A DNA stretch of 64,000 nt from Anaerovorax odorimutans (GTDB lineage: Bacteria > Bacillota > Clostridia > Peptostreptococcales > JAAYPU01), in assembly GCA_016841185.1 (NCBI GenBank), contig JAENZQ010000010.1, positions 1 through 64,000 on the forward strand, given 5' to 3'. The notes beneath the pieces were generated by a model. That model did not search any database. It was not told the origin of the DNA and saw nothing but the letters and a program-made list of their open reading frames with translations. A program made the position numbers and the translations under genes. Position 1 is the stretch's first letter; every line of letters starts with the position of its first letter. This document shows positions 11,066 to 19,417 of the stretch, piece after piece.

Positions 11066-12751
11066 ATGGATAAAAAGAAGAAAAAACAATTTGCTATCAT
11101 CGGCTTAGTTGTCCTAATCGTCATTATGGGATTGTTCTTGGCTATAAAAGCACTTATCGGAAATAATTCCAAAGAAGCCGATGGGCCTATATATTCAACT
11201 GCAGAAGTGGTCAAAGATGATATTCAGGTAGGCGTAAAAGCCAAGGGTATGCTTCAACCTACATACGGAGGAGAAATTGAAGTTTCTGATAACAGGCGTT
11301 CCTGGAATATGCCTTCAGTAGATTTTGTCGTTGAAGAAGTACTGGTTAAAGAAGGCGATCCTGTCACTCAGGGACAGTTGATCATAAAGCTGGTTTCGCC
11401 CAATCTGGAGGAAACGCTGGAAACCGAAAAAGAAGAATTGGATTCTCTTTTAACGGAGCTTTCTGAAATGTCCGGAAAACCCAAGTCACAGGTAGAAAGC
11501 CTTAATCCTGCCCAGGGAATCGTCCTTCCCGCCCCCATTGACGGACGTGCCATTAATCTGGAAGTCACAGAGGGAAATACCTTAGATGTAGGACATATTA
11601 TTGCAACCATTGTGGACGATTCTAAATTCCGGGTAAAAGCTAAACTAACCACCGGGGAAATAGCTAAAGTAAAACAGGGAGACCAAGTCCTGCTGGACTT
11701 CCCCAATTTTTCCGGAACAATAGAGGGGACTATCACCAGTATCAGCAACGCGCCTATTCCAAGCCAGGAAGAAGGCTCCGAGTATACCTCCGGTTATACG
11801 TATGTCGCCTATATTACCGGAGAGAATCCGGGTTTGGTCCAAAAAGGTATGACCGTTGCCGTAGGGTTGCCTTCCGGTGACATGGGGATATCCTATTTTA
11901 AATATAATGCAACCGTTGACGGTTTTATGAAAGAAGAAAAACTCCTCAACAAAGTAGATGAAACTATTATAACGGAGGTCCATGTTGATAACTATCAGCT
12001 TGTTGAAAAAGGGGACCCCATCGTTACTTTGTCGGGTGACGAGATGCAGGAAAAAATCCGCATGAAGCTGGATCAGATACGTGACCTAAGACATACCATA
12101 TCCCAATTGGAAGAGCAATTCGGTTATCTTGAAGTAAAATCCACAATTAATGGCATTATTTCAAATCTGGATGTTGAAGTGGGCGATACCGTATCTCCAT
12201 GGGATTGGTTGGGCAACATTTATAATACTGATAAAATGCGATTGTATATCCAGGTGGATGATATAGATATTGTCAATGTAGTACAGGGGGCTCCTGTATC
12301 CGTAACGGTAGATGCCATGCCGGGAGTTTCTTATAATGGTACGGTTTTAAATGTGTCCAGTCACGGTGAACAGTCCGGAGGCATTACTAAGTATGATGTA
12401 AATGTAGAGGTTTCCGGAGGTGAGGGCCTTCGGCCGGGCATGCAAGCAACTGCTTATATCGATGCCGGAAGTGCAGAGGATGTACTGATTATTCCTGTAG
12501 AAGCAATATTTGATGAAAATGGAGAGCAAATGGTAGAAGTTCTGAAGGACGGTGTTCCAACGCTTACAAAAGTCACTTTAGGGCTTATGAACGACCGATA
12601 CGCCGAAGTTCTGGAAGGTCTGGAAGAAGGACAACTGGTGATCACCGGCAGCAGTAGTGATATGCTGCCCAGCGAACATATCCAGGCAGATGATTCTTTG
12701 ATGCCTTCAGGAAATGGTTCAGATGATGATAACTCAACAGATGGCGAATAA
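11066..12751 (+). CDS. Membrane-fusion (HlyD/YknX-type) adaptor with duplicated modules
   Basis: Membrane-anchored adaptor of 561 residues, with one N-terminal transmembrane helix (about 9-29) and an extracytoplasmic body. It starts 1 bp after the ATPase stop. It appears to contain two lipoyl/barrel-sandwich modules. One has VKEGDPVTQGQLIIKL and IVDDSKFRVKAKL (about 90-200); the other has VEKGDPIVTL, a short coiled coil (MKLDQIRDLRHTISQLEEQF) and DVEVGDTVSPWDWLGNI (about 310-400). The end holds the usual C-terminal domain (IPVEAIFDENG...VTLGLMNDRYAEVLEGLEEGQLVI) and an acidic tail. Typical adaptors are nearer 370-400 residues. The substrate is unknown. Confidence 0.85.
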   Translation: MDKKKKKQFAIIGLVVLIVIMGLFLAIKALIGNNSKEADGPIYSTAEVVKDDIQVGVKAKGMLQPTYGGEIEVSDNRRSWNMPSVDFVVEEVLVKEGDPVTQGQLIIKLVSPNLEETLETEKEELDSLLTELSEMSGKPKSQVESLNPAQGIVLPAPIDGRAINLEVTEGNTLDVGHIIATIVDDSKFRVKAKLTTGEIAKVKQGDQVLLDFPNFSGTIEGTITSISNAPIPSQEEGSEYTSGYTYVAYITGENPGLVQKGMTVAVGLPSGDMGISYFKYNATVDGFMKEEKLLNKVDETIITEVHVDNYQLVEKGDPIVTLSGDEMQEKIRMKLDQIRDLRHTISQLEEQFGYLEVKSTINGIISNLDVEVGDTVSPWDWLGNIYNTDKMRLYIQVDDIDIVNVVQGAPVSVTVDAMPGVSYNGTVLNVSSHGEQSGGITKYDVNVEVSGGEGLRPGMQATAYIDAGSAEDVLIIPVEAIFDENGEQMVEVLKDGVPTLTKVTLGLMNDRYAEVLEGLEEGQLVITGSSSDMLPSEHIQADDSLMPSGNGSDDDNSTDGE

Positions 12752-12768
12752 CAGCCGGAGGCTAAGGT

Positions 12769-14121
12769 ATGATGGATAAAAAATTAAATCAGACGTTTTT
12801 AATAAAGCTCCTGTTTACTGCCAGAATGGCACTTCAGGGATTGATACTGAATCCTCTCAGAACTACGTTAACAGTTCTGGGCGTTACCATTGGCGTTGCA
12901 TCAGTGGTATCTCTTATGGGGATCGGTGAAGGGGCCAGGGTCGCAGTTATGGAACAATTTGAAAGTCTTGGAACAAATGTTATTAAAATTGCCGCTCATA
13001 ATTCAACTTATGAATTTCATCCTGAAATCATTGAAGAATTGACAGGACGTGTTCAGGGAATGGATTACAGCAGCCCCGTGGTCAATGCGGAAACAAGGAT
13101 GCAGTGGAAACGGAGCCGCGTGGATATCAATGTAATGGGCGTCAACGAACAATTCAGAACTATACGGGATTATGAGATTATTGATGGTGAATTCATCTCG
13201 TCTTATCATGTCAAATTGCGTTCAAATGTAGCTGTAGTAGGATATGCCATAGGAAAAAATTTGATGGGCGGCCGGTCTCCAATAGGTCGGTATATTTCCC
13301 TCGATGGCGAAAGCTACCAGATCATTGGCGTTTTAGGTGAAAAAGGTGCAGGCAAATCCGATGATGTGGATAATAAAATCATCATCCCTTATACATGTGC
13401 TCAAAAGATTGCCGAAAAAAGAACTGTAGAAGAAATTTGGTGCAAAGCCAATTCCCGTGAAGAAGCAAATCTCGCAGTAGTTCAATTAAGCAGAATCGTA
13501 AAGAGGATGTTCAATATCGGAGAAAATAATGCCCCCAGCGGTGGTGCCGCATCCGGCGGGTCTGCCGATCCTTCGGTCACAGAAACGATGTCTGCGGGAA
13601 TGGAAATGCAAGTAACTGAAAAAAGAATGCCTATGGAAAGTGAAGAGCCCTCTATTCCTTCGTCCGGCAGCAGTAAAGATGTCATTACTATCACTAATCT
13701 TAATCAGATGGTACAGGAAGCAGATGAAGCCAACAGGGTCATGACCCTGTTGTTAGGAGGCATCGCTGCTGTTTCATTGCTGGTGGGCGGTCTTGGAATC
13801 ATGAATATCATGCTGGTTGCAGTCACCGAGAGAACCGGAGAAATCGGATTGCGAAGGGCTTTAGGTGCCCAAAAGAATGATCTTCTGATTCAATTCCTTC
13901 TTGAAGCCTTATTCATAAGCCTTATCGGAAGCTTTGCCGGAATTATATTGGGCATTGGAGGTACCATGATCTTTGAAAACTATGGTTTTGACACCGCTAT
14001 CAGTTTAAAGGCTATTTTCATTGCAACCATTGTTGCCCTTTGCTCAGGCACTGTCTTCGGCGTATACCCGGCATTTTCAGCAGCATCCATTCCGCCTGTG
14101 GTAGCTTTACGAAGGCAGTAA
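12769..14121 (+). CDS. MacB/YknZ-type ABC exporter permease
   Basis: Permease of 450 residues: one N-terminal membrane helix (LRTTLTVLGVTIGVASVVSLMGIGEGAR), a large extracytoplasmic MacB-like domain (about 50-300), then three C-terminal helices in an FtsX domain (LLLGGIAAVSLLVGGLGIMNIMLVAVTERTGEIGLRRALGA and onward). A Gly/Ser/Ala-rich, probably flexible insert lies near 245-305. The ATG has GGAGG 7 bp upstream. With the preceding ATPase and adaptor it forms a YknXYZ-like efflux system, likely exporting a peptide, toxin or antibiotic; the substrate cannot be read from the sequence. Confidence 0.9.
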   Translation: MMDKKLNQTFLIKLLFTARMALQGLILNPLRTTLTVLGVTIGVASVVSLMGIGEGARVAVMEQFESLGTNVIKIAAHNSTYEFHPEIIEELTGRVQGMDYSSPVVNAETRMQWKRSRVDINVMGVNEQFRTIRDYEIIDGEFISSYHVKLRSNVAVVGYAIGKNLMGGRSPIGRYISLDGESYQIIGVLGEKGAGKSDDVDNKIIIPYTCAQKIAEKRTVEEIWCKANSREEANLAVVQLSRIVKRMFNIGENNAPSGGAASGGSADPSVTETMSAGMEMQVTEKRMPMESEEPSIPSSGSSKDVITITNLNQMVQEADEANRVMTLLLGGIAAVSLLVGGLGIMNIMLVAVTERTGEIGLRRALGAQKNDLLIQFLLEALFISLIGSFAGIILGIGGTMIFENYGFDTAISLKAIFIATIVALCSGTVFGVYPAFSAASIPPVVALRRQ

Positions 14122-14337
14122 ATAGAAGGTTAAGATCAGCGGCTAAGTGTATAAAATCGCCGCACTTCGCTCGCGATGACATTAATCAAAATTAAGTTAT
14201 ATTTCTGATTCAATAACAACATATACAAATAGAAAGTTCGGTGTGATCACACCGAACTTTTTGATTTCAAATTACTATTTTAATTTAACCCCTAATCCCT
14301 AAGCACTAACCTCTAACCTCTAACCTCTAACCTCTAA
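14122..14337. repeat. Partial composite repeat between the exporter operon and recR
   Basis: Between the convergent genes lies a degenerate copy of the GC-rich module (CACTTCGCTCGCGATGAC, near 14165-14182). A perfect 28-bp palindrome (14233-14260) and then a tract of 7-bp units TAACCTC (four consecutive copies ending near 14336) follow. The tract reaches the recR stop codon. Confidence 0.75.
14233..14262. terminator. Bidirectional terminator between exporter permease and recR
   Basis: AAAGTTCGGTGTGA and its exact complement form a perfect 28-bp palindrome flanked by A- and T-runs. Located between convergent genes, it should stop transcription from both sides. Confidence 0.8.
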
Positions 14338-14937
14338 TTATAGTTCTCTCCGGCCTTCCATTGCCTTGGACAATGTTACTTCATCCGCATACTCCAGATC
14401 TCCTCCTACGGGGATGCCATGAGCAATTCTTGTGACTTTGATTCCTGCAGGCTTGATGAGTCGTGCCAGGTACATAGCTGTGGCCTCTCCTTCAATATTG
14501 GGATTTGTAGCCAAAATAACCTCATTGACTTGTTCTTTTTGAAGACGGACAATAAGGGACTTAAGGTTGATATCTTCAGGACCGATACCATCCATAGGTG
14601 AAATAGCGCCATGAAGCACATGGTATTTTCCATTAAATTCCTTTATACGCTCCATTGCCGCAATATCTTTAGAGCTTTCCACAACACATATTACTGAATT
14701 CTCTCTTTTTTCATCCGAACATATGATACAAGGATCAACATCTGTCAGATTGCCGCAAACAGAACATTTCTTGATCTTCTTTTTTGCATCTATAATGGAA
14801 GAAGCAATCTCAAAAGCAGCCTTTTCATCCATGCTAAGAATGTGAAAAGCCAAGCGCTGAGCACTTTTTCCACCTATTCCCGGCAGCTTGGACAATTCTT
14901 CAATTAGTTTTACAACGGGTCGCGCATAGTATTTCAT
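14338..14937 (-). CDS. recR: Recombination protein RecR
   Basis: Cytosolic DNA-repair protein of 199 residues, the usual length, acting with RecF/RecO to load RecA at gaps. It has the N-terminal HhH region ([20 protein letters not shown]), a four-cysteine zinc site (C58, C61, C70, C73) and a Toprim domain beginning CVVESSKD (84-91). It lies downstream of the YbaB gene and dnaX in the conserved order dnaX-yaaK-recR. About 260 bp of repeat DNA separates it from yaaK, unlike the tight spacing seen in Bacillus. Confidence 0.96.
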   Translation of the reverse strand: MKYYARPVVKLIEELSKLPGIGGKSAQRLAFHILSMDEKAAFEIASSIIDAKKKIKKCSVCGNLTDVDPCIICSDEKRENSVICVVESSKDIAAMERIKEFNGKYHVLHGAISPMDGIGPEDINLKSLIVRLQKEQVNEVILATNPNIEGEATAMYLARLIKPAGIKVTRIAHGIPVGGDLEYADEVTLSKAMEGRREL

Positions 14938-14944
14938 TGGATTA

Positions 14945-15190
14945 CCTCAATATATGATCTAAGATCTATGGTCTAAGATATAGGATCTATGATTTATGGT
15001 GGAAATTTTCTTTAGAAAATTTCTGTCCATCCCTAACCTCTAACTCCTAACTTACTCCATATTCCATAATCTATAAACTGAACTTAATCACGTTACAAAT
15101 TACAGGTTACAGAGATTGCTTCGCTGTGCTCGCAATGATACAAAAGTGAAAGTTTAAGTAGTTACTTGCTCTTAAACTTATTCATTGTAA
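14945..15190 (+). repeat. Composite heptad/hairpin repeat between recR and yaaK
   Basis: The stretch contains a tract of 7-bp units of the type GATCTAA/GATCTAT (14955-14997), the hairpin GGAAATTTTC...GAAAATTTCT (15001-15024), TAACCTC-like units, a TAATCTA-like tract, and the GC-rich module ATTGCTTCGCTGTGCTCGCAAT (split ATTGC 15116-15120, GCAAT 15133-15137). The modules are those of the element at 23951-24320, but in shuffled order. Confidence 0.8.
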
Positions 15191-15195
15191 TTTTT

Positions 15196-15537
15196 TTACA
15201 GCCCGGGGATATTGAGGCCTCCGGTCAATTTGCCCATTTCTCCTGAAGTTATTTCTTCTACTTTTCTCAATGCTTCATTAACAGCTGCAATAATCAGATC
15301 CTGCAACATCTCAACATCATCAGGATCTACTACATCCGGGCTAATTTTTATCTCAAGAACTTCTTTTTTACCGTTTACTTTCACGGAAACAGCACCGCCT
15401 CCGGCAGTTGCATCTATTTCTTTTTTTTCAAGCTCTTCCTGCATTTGCTGCATTTGTTTCTGCATTTGCTGAACTTGCTTCATCATATTTCCCATATTTC
15501 CGGGCATGCCCATCATTTTATTTTTTCCCTTTCCCAT
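15196..15537 (-). CDS. yaaK: YbaB/EbfC family nucleoid-associated protein
   Basis: Small DNA-binding protein of 113 residues. A Met/Gln/Lys-rich N-terminal region ([20 protein letters not shown]) forms the long helix of the family, followed by [44 protein letters not shown], the YbaB core. I prefer ATG 15537 over the TTG one codon upstream; GAGAGG lies at a good distance. It sits between dnaX and recR, as in most bacteria, where it is usually cotranscribed with them. Confidence 0.93.
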   Translation of the reverse strand: MGKGKNKMMGMPGNMGNMMKQVQQMQKQMQQMQEELEKKEIDATAGGGAVSVKVNGKKEVLEIKISPDVVDPDDVEMLQDLIIAAVNEALRKVEEITSGEMGKLTGGLNIPGL

Positions 15538-15614
15538 CAAGATTACCTCTCTTTCTTCTATATCTTTTCTCTTTTTATCTTCTTTCTTTCATTAACATTA
15601 TAACCAACCTGCTG

Positions 15615-17225
15615 TTATTCTTCAACAATACTGATTTTTTCACTTCCAAAAATAGATTCCAGTTCTTTTCTTATATCTTCATCATTGTCCGGTCCTTCCT
15701 CTGACTGACTTTCATCTTGTCCTTCTACCGTGATGCATTGGAGCCGTAATTTTTTAGAAGTATATTTTTCAAACAATTCTTCAATCAAATCTTTATTCCT
15801 GTCCAAATATTCTCTTTTAGCTTCACTTTCCGAATGAAGCAAGAAAGTATGTTCATCTATTGATTTCAAAGTTATACCCCTGCTGAGCATGGTTAAAGAA
15901 GGTCTTTCTTTTCTGGCATCTGCAATGATTTTCTTCCATAGTTCCTGGCATTCTTTATGATCCTGCTTCAATTCTGATTTAGATTTCTCATTATGGATTT
16001 TTTCAGGTTTTACCTTCTTTTCTTTTTCGGTTTGCTCTTTCGGTGTTTCAGGAGCCGCCGACGGCATACTTTTCACACCTTGCTTCACTGCTTTCTCCAG
16101 CACTTCTATCCTCTCAAGTAATCCCTCCGGTGATTTGTTCATTTCGGGTGCACACAGTTTTACAATTGCAAGTTCCAGAAGTATTTTGGACTGAGAAGAC
16201 CATTTGGCTTCAGCAGAAGTTTTTGAAAGCTCCATAATGGCATTGTTTATTGAAGGCATACTCAGCTTTTCTCCTTGCTCCCTTAGCCTTTCTATGTTTT
16301 CCGAAGACATGGAAACAACTGATTCCAGATCTTTTGTTATTTTACTCATTAATAAATTTCTGTAATGATAAATCCAATCCTTTATTAATTGCTGAATATC
16401 TTTACCCTGGGTCTTGATCTCATTTATTAAAGAGATTGCCTTTAAAGTGTCTCTTTCTGCAATACTGTCTGTCAGTGCCAGCATGAATTCATCATCTGCG
16501 GTACCCAATACATCAACAACAGCTTCCCTAATTACGATGCCCCCTCCCATGGCCAAGCACTGATCCAATATACTTAAAGCATCTCTTACGGAACCCTCTG
16601 CATTTTTTGCAATAAGCGCAAGTGCGCTTGATTCCATTTCAATATGCATATTTTTACAAATATATGCCATCCTTTCGATAATCTCTTGCTCGCTTATCCT
16701 TCTAAAGTCAAATCTCTGACATCTGGAAAGAATAGTAGCAGGCAGTTTATGCACTTCAGTAGTGGCAAGAATAAATTTTATATATGAAGGCGGTTCCTCC
16801 AATGTTTTCAGCAGTGCATTAAAAGCTCCTGTGGAAAGCATATGAACTTCATCTATAATATATACCTTGTATTTTCCTTTTGCAGGTGGATATTTTATAC
16901 TTTCTCTCAGCTCCCTGATATTATCGACTCCATTATTGGAAGCGGCATCCATTTCTATAACATCCATAAAAGTTTCGTCCTGAATACTCCTGCAATTTTC
17001 GCATTTCCCACAGGGCTTTCGGTCTTCAGAAAGGCAATTGACACCTTTGGCCAGTATTTTAGCGGCAGATGTTTTACCTGTTCCTCTTGTACCGCAAAAA
17101 AGGTAAGCATGTCCGGTTTGATTGTTCTGAACCTGGTTCGTTAATATTTTCGTCACATGCTGCTGGCCCACCATTTCTTCAAAATTATTAGGCCGCCATT
17201 GCCTGTATATCGCCTTATAAGTCAT
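15615..17225 (-). CDS. dnaX: DNA polymerase III subunit gamma/tau
   Basis: Clamp-loader ATPase of 536 residues. It has Walker A GTRGTGKT (45-52), the zinc module with cysteines 64, 72, 75 and 78, Walker B/DEVH (125-128), the SRC motif in LSRCQRFDFRRI, and a Lys/Glu-rich linker followed by the tau-type C-terminal domain. The linker DNA has short A-runs (GAAAAAG) but not the A6G slippery heptamer used in E. coli to make gamma, so a gamma form is not predicted. It is the first gene of the dnaX-yaaK-recR block; the SRP RNA and tRNA-Ser lie just upstream on the same strand. Confidence 0.96.
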   Translation of the reverse strand: MTYKAIYRQWRPNNFEEMVGQQHVTKILTNQVQNNQTGHAYLFCGTRGTGKTSAAKILAKGVNCLSEDRKPCGKCENCRSIQDETFMDVIEMDAASNNGVDNIRELRESIKYPPAKGKYKVYIIDEVHMLSTGAFNALLKTLEEPPSYIKFILATTEVHKLPATILSRCQRFDFRRISEQEIIERMAYICKNMHIEMESSALALIAKNAEGSVRDALSILDQCLAMGGGIVIREAVVDVLGTADDEFMLALTDSIAERDTLKAISLINEIKTQGKDIQQLIKDWIYHYRNLLMSKITKDLESVVSMSSENIERLREQGEKLSMPSINNAIMELSKTSAEAKWSSQSKILLELAIVKLCAPEMNKSPEGLLERIEVLEKAVKQGVKSMPSAAPETPKEQTEKEKKVKPEKIHNEKSKSELKQDHKECQELWKKIIADARKERPSLTMLSRGITLKSIDEHTFLLHSESEAKREYLDRNKDLIEELFEKYTSKKLRLQCITVEGQDESQSEEGPDNDEDIRKELESIFGSEKISIVEE

Positions 17226-17261
17226 TCCGGCACCTCCCTCTCCTGCTTATAAGAAAAAGAT

Positions 17262-17440
17262 AATAAATAATAGATAACAGTTCAAGAAGTTTTGTTTGCA
17301 CAAAACCCATTAATTATGTATTATACCATACTTCATATTTTGATTTAAGATTTAAGGTTTAAGATTTTATGAAGCGATTTTGTCCATAGCTTTGCAACAT
17401 CTCCACTATCCAATCTTAAATTTTAATTCTTAAATATGTA
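17262..17440. repeat. Partial heptad-repeat tract upstream of dnaX
   Basis: The tract holds GATAACA-like units, the word GTTTTGTTTGCACAAAAC (a small hairpin) and units of GATTTAA/GGTTTAA (17340-17365). It lies between the dnaX start and the SRP RNA terminator. It resembles parts of the composite element but lacks the GC-rich module. Confidence 0.6.
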
Positions 17441-17445
17441 ATGTA

Positions 17446-17468
17446 AATAAAAAAGGCCTTTCGGCCTC
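17446..17468 (-). terminator. Terminator of the SRP RNA gene
   Basis: On the minus strand AGGCC-GAAA-GGCCT is followed by TTTTTTATT. It begins about 30 nt beyond the 3-prime end of the SRP RNA. Confidence 0.85.
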
Positions 17469-17497
17469 AAAACAAGTAGTTATTTTATAATAATTAA

Positions 17498-17761
17498 GCT
17501 GTGCACCTGCCTTTGACATACTGTTCCAAGCGCTGTTTATGCAAGAAACTCAAATCAGACAAAACTGCGGCACATAGAATAACCCGCTTATCGCTGCTTC
17601 CTTCCGGACCTGACGCGTTCACGGACTTCTATTGCACAGGGCCCAATTCTCAACATCTATTGCATAGGGCTGCCTTACAACAGCAAGCCGCGGGCAGGAA
17701 TTCACCCCTGCTATAGCGGGTTGCAGGTACAGGGCACCGCTGCCTCCCCGGCTAGCACAGC
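17498..17761 (-). ncRNA. ffs: Signal recognition particle RNA (large, Bacillus type)
   Basis: About 264 nt. The ends GCTGTGC and GCACAGC pair to close the molecule. The conserved domain IV hairpin is recognisable as GTCAGGTCCGGAAGGAAGCA, with the GGAA-type loop and the asymmetric internal loop bound by Ffh. The length indicates the long form with an Alu domain, as in Bacillus and Clostridium, rather than the 4.5S form. It is followed by a clear terminator and preceded by tRNA-Ser. Confidence 0.95.
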
Positions 17762-17763
17762 AT

Positions 17764-17851
17764 TGGCGGAGAGGACGGGACTCGAACCCGTGGGGCTGTT
17801 ACACCTTACACGCTTTCCAGGCGTGCCCCTTAGCCACTCGGTCACCTCTCC
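17764..17851 (-). tRNA. tRNA-Ser (anticodon GGA)
   Basis: Class II tRNA of 88 nt with encoded CCA. The acceptor stem is GGAGAGG/CCTCTCC, the anticodon arm CACGC-CTGGAAA-GCGTG gives GGA, the variable arm is long, and the T-arm has GGTTCGAGTCC. It lies 2 bp upstream of the SRP RNA on the same strand and is probably cotranscribed with it. Confidence 0.97.
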
Positions 17852-17964
17852 ACAATGAATAGTGAACTATATTAATTTAACATATCTCAAACACTTTTTC
17901 AAGATGATATTTTTGGATATATTAGGACAACCAAAAAGGTTGCCCATACAATATAAGGAAATGA

Positions 17965-18031
17965 TGGGGATTTTGTGAAACAAAATACTCCTTAACTGTT
18001 ATCTTTTATATATTATCTGTTATCTTTAAGA
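17965..18031. repeat. Short hairpin plus heptad tract after prfB
   Basis: The stretch contains GATTTTGTGAAACAAAATA, a hairpin like the one in the composite element, then 7-bp units TTATCTT, TTATATA, TTATCTG, TTATCTT. It ends at the prfB stop codon. A separate hairpin GGACAACC-AAAAA-GGTTGCCC lies at about 17925-17945 between this tract and the tRNA. Confidence 0.6.
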
Positions 18032-19145
18032 TTAATTCCTGTTTTGCGTGTCCTGCTGAAGCTTTTCATTGATAAATAAATCAATATCACCGTCCATGAC
18101 CGCCTGTACATTACCGACTTCCGCATTGGTCCTGTGGTCTTTTACCATGGTATAGGGATGAAAAACATAGGAACGGATTTGATTTCCCCAGGAGATTTGC
18201 CCATAATCGCCCTTCAGCTCTTCTATTTTTTCTTTCTGCTCTCTTTCTTTTAAATCAAAAAGTTTTGCCATCAGGATTTTCATGGCCGTATCTTTATTCT
18301 GATGCTGAGATCTTTCATTCTGGCATGTTACCACAATATTTGTCGGCAAATGTGTGATTCGGATGGCAGAATCAGTCTTATTGACATGTTGTCCACCTGC
18401 TCCGCTTGAACGAAAAGTATCGATCCGAAGATCATCAGTGTTGATATCGATTTCTATATTATCATCCAACTCCGGCATAACATCCAGGGAAGCAAAGGAA
18501 GTGTGTCTTCTCCCTGAAGAGTCAAAGGGTGATATCCTTACAATCCTGTGTACGCCTTTTTCATTTTTTAAATACCCATATGCATTTTCTCCCTCAATCA
18601 GAAAGTCGGCACTTTTAATGCCCGCTTCTTTGTCAGGGAGGTAATCCAATGTTTTGATCTTGAATCCTCTTCTATCCGCCCATCTTGTATACATCCTCAC
18701 AAGCATTTCTGCCCAGTCCTGAGCGTCAAGGCCTCCTGAGCCTGCATGGATGGAAATGATTGCATTATTTTTATCATATTCGCCCCTTAGAAGGGTATCA
18801 ATCTTCATTTCTTCTATCCGGTCTATAACAAGTCGAAAAGCCTCTTCGATTTCTCCCACCAATGATTCTTCTGATTCTTCCAATGCCAAATCGATCATAA
18901 CGCCAATATCTTCAAAGTCCTGACACATTGACTCATAATCCTTGATTTTCGTTTCAATAGATTTTTTCTTTCTGAGTATTTTCTGGGCGCTTTCATGATC
19001 ATCCCAGAATCCTTCCTGCATAGTTTTCTCTTCCAAGCGTTTTTCTTCTTTTTTTAAGTTAGCAACGTCAAAGGGAAACACCCAATTCTTTTATATCTTT
19101 TCCGACTCCTTCAAGCTCAAACTTTATCTGCTCAAGCTGAATCAT
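18032..19145 (-). CDS. prfB: Peptide chain release factor 2, with programmed +1 frameshift
   Basis: RF2 recognises UGA and UAA stops. Translation starts at ATG 19145 (MIQLEQIKFEL) and runs 25 codons to CTT followed by in-frame TGA at 19070-19068. The classic slippery string CTTTGAC (19073-19067) then shifts into the frame 19069-18032, giving DVANLKKEE and onward. The product is about 370 residues, the family length. The codon-recognition motif SPF and the catalytic GGQ (in GAGGQHVNKTDSAIR) are present. The upstream Shine-Dalgarno-like stimulator is weak (GGGTG, about 5 nt from the CTT). Autoregulation follows: low RF2 favours frameshifting. Confidence 0.95.
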
Positions 19146-19169
19146 ATGATCACATCCTTTTCCTTATTA

Positions 19170-19387
19170 GTGGTTAGAGATTAGAGGTTAGGGATGGACA
19201 GAAATTTAGCTGCAGCTAAATTTCTACCATTTAACACTTACACTTACATTTTTATGTCATTGCGAGCACAGTGAAGAAACCTCGTATTTATATGCAGATT
19301 TTGTTTATCAAAATTTCCATAATCTATAATCCATACTCTATACTCTAAGTATCTTTTATCTGACTTTAACCTGTCCTCTGTTCTCTG
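19170..19387 (-). repeat. Composite heptad/hairpin element between prfB and secA
   Basis: This is a minus-orientation copy of the element. In + order it contains TTAGAGG units, a palindrome with arms AGAAATTTAGC and GCTAAATTTCT, ACTTAC units, the GC-rich module CATTGCGAGCACAGTGAAG, the hairpin GATTTTGTTTATCAAAATTT, TAATCTA/TACTCTA heptads, and the conserved end matching ACAGRTTAAAGTCAGATAAA on the other strand. More heptads (TTATCTT-like) lead into the secA stop codon. Confidence 0.85.
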
Positions 19388-19417
19388 CTCTTATCTTTTA
19401 TTTTTTATCTATTATCT

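Noticed and set aside
14283-14338. TAACCTC repeats resemble telomere-type or CRISPR repeats
   Set aside because: Units are 7 bp without spacers, no cas genes are present, and the tract is internal to a chromosome-like region.
15960-16040. Programmed frameshift in dnaX making a gamma subunit
   Set aside because: The A-runs are interrupted (GAAAAAG) and no A6G slippery site with a following hairpin was found.
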